A stretch of 17,711 nt of DNA. Source: Acidimicrobiaceae bacterium. Its GTDB lineage: Bacteria; Actinomycetota; Acidimicrobiia; Acidimicrobiales; Acidimicrobiaceae. The notes beneath the pieces were generated by a model. That model worked only from the letters and a program-made list of their open reading frames with translations, had not been told where the DNA came from and did no database searches. The stretch is taken from NCBI GenBank assembly GCA_013044365.1, contig JABEUP010000062.1, positions 1 through 17,711 of the forward strand, read 5' to 3'. Positions 15,869 to 17,711 of the stretch are shown piece by piece. Made by a program: the position numbers and the translations under genes. Each line of letters begins with the position of its first letter. Positions within the stretch are counted from its first letter, which is position 1.

Positions 15869-16942
15869 TTACGACGTTGGACCGGATATTGCCGGTGAGG
15901 CGGTTGTAGGTGTACCCACTGGCGCAAACTCCACCCAGGTTCGACCCGGAGCCAGCTTGATCGGTTGCCCGGAGGAGTCGCTGAAAGTGGTCACCGCGCT
16001 CTCGGATGCTTTCGACCATGTTCCGGTCGCTACCTCGCCTCCGGATAGAAAAATTGCATTGCCGGTACCAACGGAGTGGGCCTGTGGAACCGGGTTACCG
16101 GCCGGATCGACAAACCCGGTATTGGTATAATTGACGAACTCAATGATCACACTTTTGGCGTTCTCCACCAGTCCCTGCGGATTGCGTTGCAATATGCCGT
16201 TTGTGCTCCGGGTCCAATAACCTGCAGCAGCATCCCAGGTCCAAAGGGCGTTGGAATTACCGGATATATCCACCCTGAAAGTATTCACCGGCTGAGCACC
16301 TGCCGCAGTGAAACCAGACCCCGGCTTCCTGAATTGAAACAGCTTCGGCGGAAGATGGGCCGATAGTCCAGCCTTCGCCGCGGCGGCATAGATGGCCGTA
16401 GTAGAGGTGTACAAATTATGCGGCGCAGGCCTCGAAGAAAGGCGGTAATATACGCCTCCCAACACATACGCGCCCACATCTGTAACTCCCGATTTGCGAA
16501 TGTCTGCAACAAACGCCGGGATACCCCCCGAGTATGCAAAGAAACCCCGCAGTGGCGATGCGATATCTGCGTCAGAGGCTCTTACTGACCTGATCGGCCC
16601 CAATACAGATGCATCCTGGGACTGCAAAACTATCATGTATCGGGTGTAACCTCCCTCAACCATTTCCTCATAAACAACGTCGGAGCGCAATATTCCGGAC
16701 TGGGGCCATGCCTGAGGAGCATTGTCAATTTTTGCCGCGATCGCTGGCCTGTTTGCATAATCAGGATTCGCATAAGGCAAACCGGTCAGAGGCGATACCT
16801 TCGTGACCACAGTCGTAGTGGTTGTCGACGGCGGAATCGCCCCACTTGTGGAAGTGGTCGCCGGGGAAGCTGAAATTCCAGTGCCACATGAAGCAGCCGC
16901 CGCTCCGATGACCCCCAGAGTCAAAAATTTACGATTCCACAT
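15869..16942 (-). CDS. DUF3048 (YerB-like) family putative lipoprotein
   Basis: A 357-residue exported protein of unknown function. Residues 1-18 form a signal peptide (MWNRK, then a hydrophobic run) ending in a weak lipobox AASC with C19 as the probable lipidated cysteine. A Ser/Thr/Ala-rich linker runs to about residue 50. The DUF3048 domain follows with PAIAAKIDNA, RSDVVYEEMVEGGYTRYM and LGPIRSVRASD, then its C-terminal part with IIEFVNYT and WSKASE. The ATG has AGGAG nine bases upstream. It follows the M48-like gene after 27 bases and precedes pdxS by 57 bases. DUF3048 proteins are cell-surface lipoproteins in several Gram-positive groups; their role is not established. Confidence 0.85.
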   Translation of the reverse strand: MWNRKFLTLGVIGAAAASCGTGISASPATTSTSGAIPPSTTTTTVVTKVSPLTGLPYANPDYANRPAIAAKIDNAPQAWPQSGILRSDVVYEEMVEGGYTRYMIVLQSQDASVLGPIRSVRASDADIASPLRGFFAYSGGIPAFVADIRKSGVTDVGAYVLGGVYYRLSSRPAPHNLYTSTTAIYAAAAKAGLSAHLPPKLFQFRKPGSGFTAAGAQPVNTFRVDISGNSNALWTWDAAAGYWTRSTNGILQRNPQGLVENAKSVIIEFVNYTNTGFVDPAGNPVPQAHSVGTGNAIFLSGGEVATGTWSKASESAVTTFSDSSGQPIKLAPGRTWVEFAPVGTPTTASPAISGPTS

Positions 16943-16969
16943 TATTCAAAACTCCTAAGACAAAGATAT

Positions 16970-17711
16970 TTAGTACGAATTGAGAACTTTGATTCGGGCT
17001 GACACGTCGGCATCATCTAGTTCAGGATGGGCCCAGTAAGGTGCGAGAACACGTCTCCTCAGACTTGAATTCGACACCCGGGCATTTGAATCGTTTCCCA
17101 TCTTCTCAAGCGCAGAAATCATGGCCAGCGGGTATCGGGTGTAGTAGACCCCGCCTAAATCACCCGCCTTTAGTCTTCGAGTTAGGCTTGAGCCTTGCCG
17201 CTTCGGCACAATGAAAGCAGACAGAGGAGAAACAAGCTTTTGAAACGCCCGGATTCGGGCCTCAAAAAATATCTGGCCGGAGCGGGCCCTTGCAAGCTCC
17301 CTGGCAATCATTGCTTCGAACTCAAGTCTTGAGAACTCCTCAAGAGCCCCAGAGGTCACCACCAGAACTGTTCTTGTATTACCAACCGAAAACGCCGCAA
17401 CGTTAAGCTGAGGTTCCCGAAGCTCAAGTACTCTGGGCATGTCAATTCCCATTGTCAAACAGAGACCCTCGGTAATATTCATCAATCCGGGAGCCTTGCT
17501 TAATGTGATTCTCTGAAGATCAAGACCTCTCGTTCCATTGGAACCGGCGCGAAATCCAACTACCAGTGCCGCCGCAATCGGAACTCCAAATCCGACAACA
17601 ATTGCCCAATGAAATTCGTCCGACACATTAGCAAATATAAGTGCACGGGATATTACCGTCGCAACGATAGCTCCCGACACCACGACGAACAATAAATAGT
17701 AGGAAATGACC
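16970..17711 (-). CDS. M48-family (HtpX-like) membrane protein lacking the zinc-binding residues, 5' end cut
   Basis: The frame is open to the window edge, so the true start probably lies outside; the first in-frame candidate inside is a TTG at 17692 without a ribosome-binding site. Two N-terminal membrane segments are visible (about 1-20 and 28-47 counted from that TTG), then an M48 peptidase-like domain. Around the expected HExxH site it reads EAMIARELARARSG, so both histidine ligands are Arg (131 and 135) while the Glu (132) is kept. The usual third ligand region, normally like REFLAD before TRYP, reads RRLKAGD before TRYP, with Leu replacing the Glu. The fold around the site is well preserved, so I infer a non-proteolytic M48 relative rather than a decaying gene. 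It heads the DUF3048-pdxST string. Confidence 0.75.
   Translation of the reverse strand, partial: VISYYLLFVVVSGAIVATVISRALIFANVSDEFHWAIVVGFGVPIAAALVVGFRAGSNGTRGLDLQRITLSKAPGLMNITEGLCLTMGIDMPRVLELREPQLNVAAFSVGNTRTVLVVTSGALEEFSRLEFEAMIARELARARSGQIFFEARIRAFQKLVSPLSAFIVPKRQGSSLTRRLKAGDLGGVYYTRYPLAMISALEKMGNDSNARVSNSSLRRRVLAPYWAHPELDDADVSARIKVLNSY

Noticed and set aside
1..17711. CRISPR arrays, transposons, phage genes, defence or toxin-antitoxin systems
   Set aside because: No spaced direct repeats, transposase or integrase signatures or terminal inverted repeats were seen; genes are collinear housekeeping types.

Overview
The window is a compact stretch of bacterial chromosome with every recognisable gene on the minus strand, so the biological 5' end is at the high-coordinate side. 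Gene content and order (pdxS-pdxT-yebC-ruvC-ruvA-ruvB-yajC-secD-secF-rel, and aspS-rarA) match the conserved actinobacterial block. Moderate base composition, frequent GTG/TTG starts, a DUF3048 lipoprotein beside pdxS and apparent leaderless promoters suggest a deep-branching actinobacterium, perhaps Acidimicrobiia. That placement is inference from gene order and protein style, not from a search.

Layout, in direction of transcription (high to low coordinates). (1) 17711-13051: an M48-type membrane protein that has lost its zinc ligands (5' end cut by the window), a DUF3048 lipoprotein, the two subunits of PLP synthase (pdxS, pdxT), a YebC-family regulator and a single-cysteine peroxiredoxin, with gaps of 12-57 bases. 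(2) 12997-10819: ruvC-ruvA-ruvB, joined by two 4-base stop/start overlaps, preceded by a probable leaderless promoter. (3) 10664-9360: a class III PLP-dependent aminotransferase between ruvB and yajC, with its own flanking intergenic regions. (4) 9092-5541: yajC, a 385-base gap, then secD-secF, the auxiliary components of the Sec translocon. (5) 5478-3277: a bifunctional (p)ppGpp synthetase/hydrolase, probably from a leaderless promoter. (6) 3133-1: aspS, rarA and the first 21 codons of a membrane-anchored protein leaving the window.

The genes cover vitamin B6 synthesis, Holliday-junction processing, replication-fork maintenance, protein export, stringent response and aspartate charging of tRNA. 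They are mostly housekeeping, and I see no phage, transposon, CRISPR, defence or biosynthetic cluster. Six starts (aspS, secF, aminotransferase, ruvB, peroxiredoxin, pdxS) are placed at internal codons with a good Shine-Dalgarno rather than at the longest open frame.

I found no clear new system. The points most worth a second look are the ligand-less M48 protein, residues in AspS that predict a non-discriminating enzyme, the structured 385-base gap before secD, oppositely charged cytosolic tails on YajC and SecF, and the leaderless promoter candidates for rel and ruvC.
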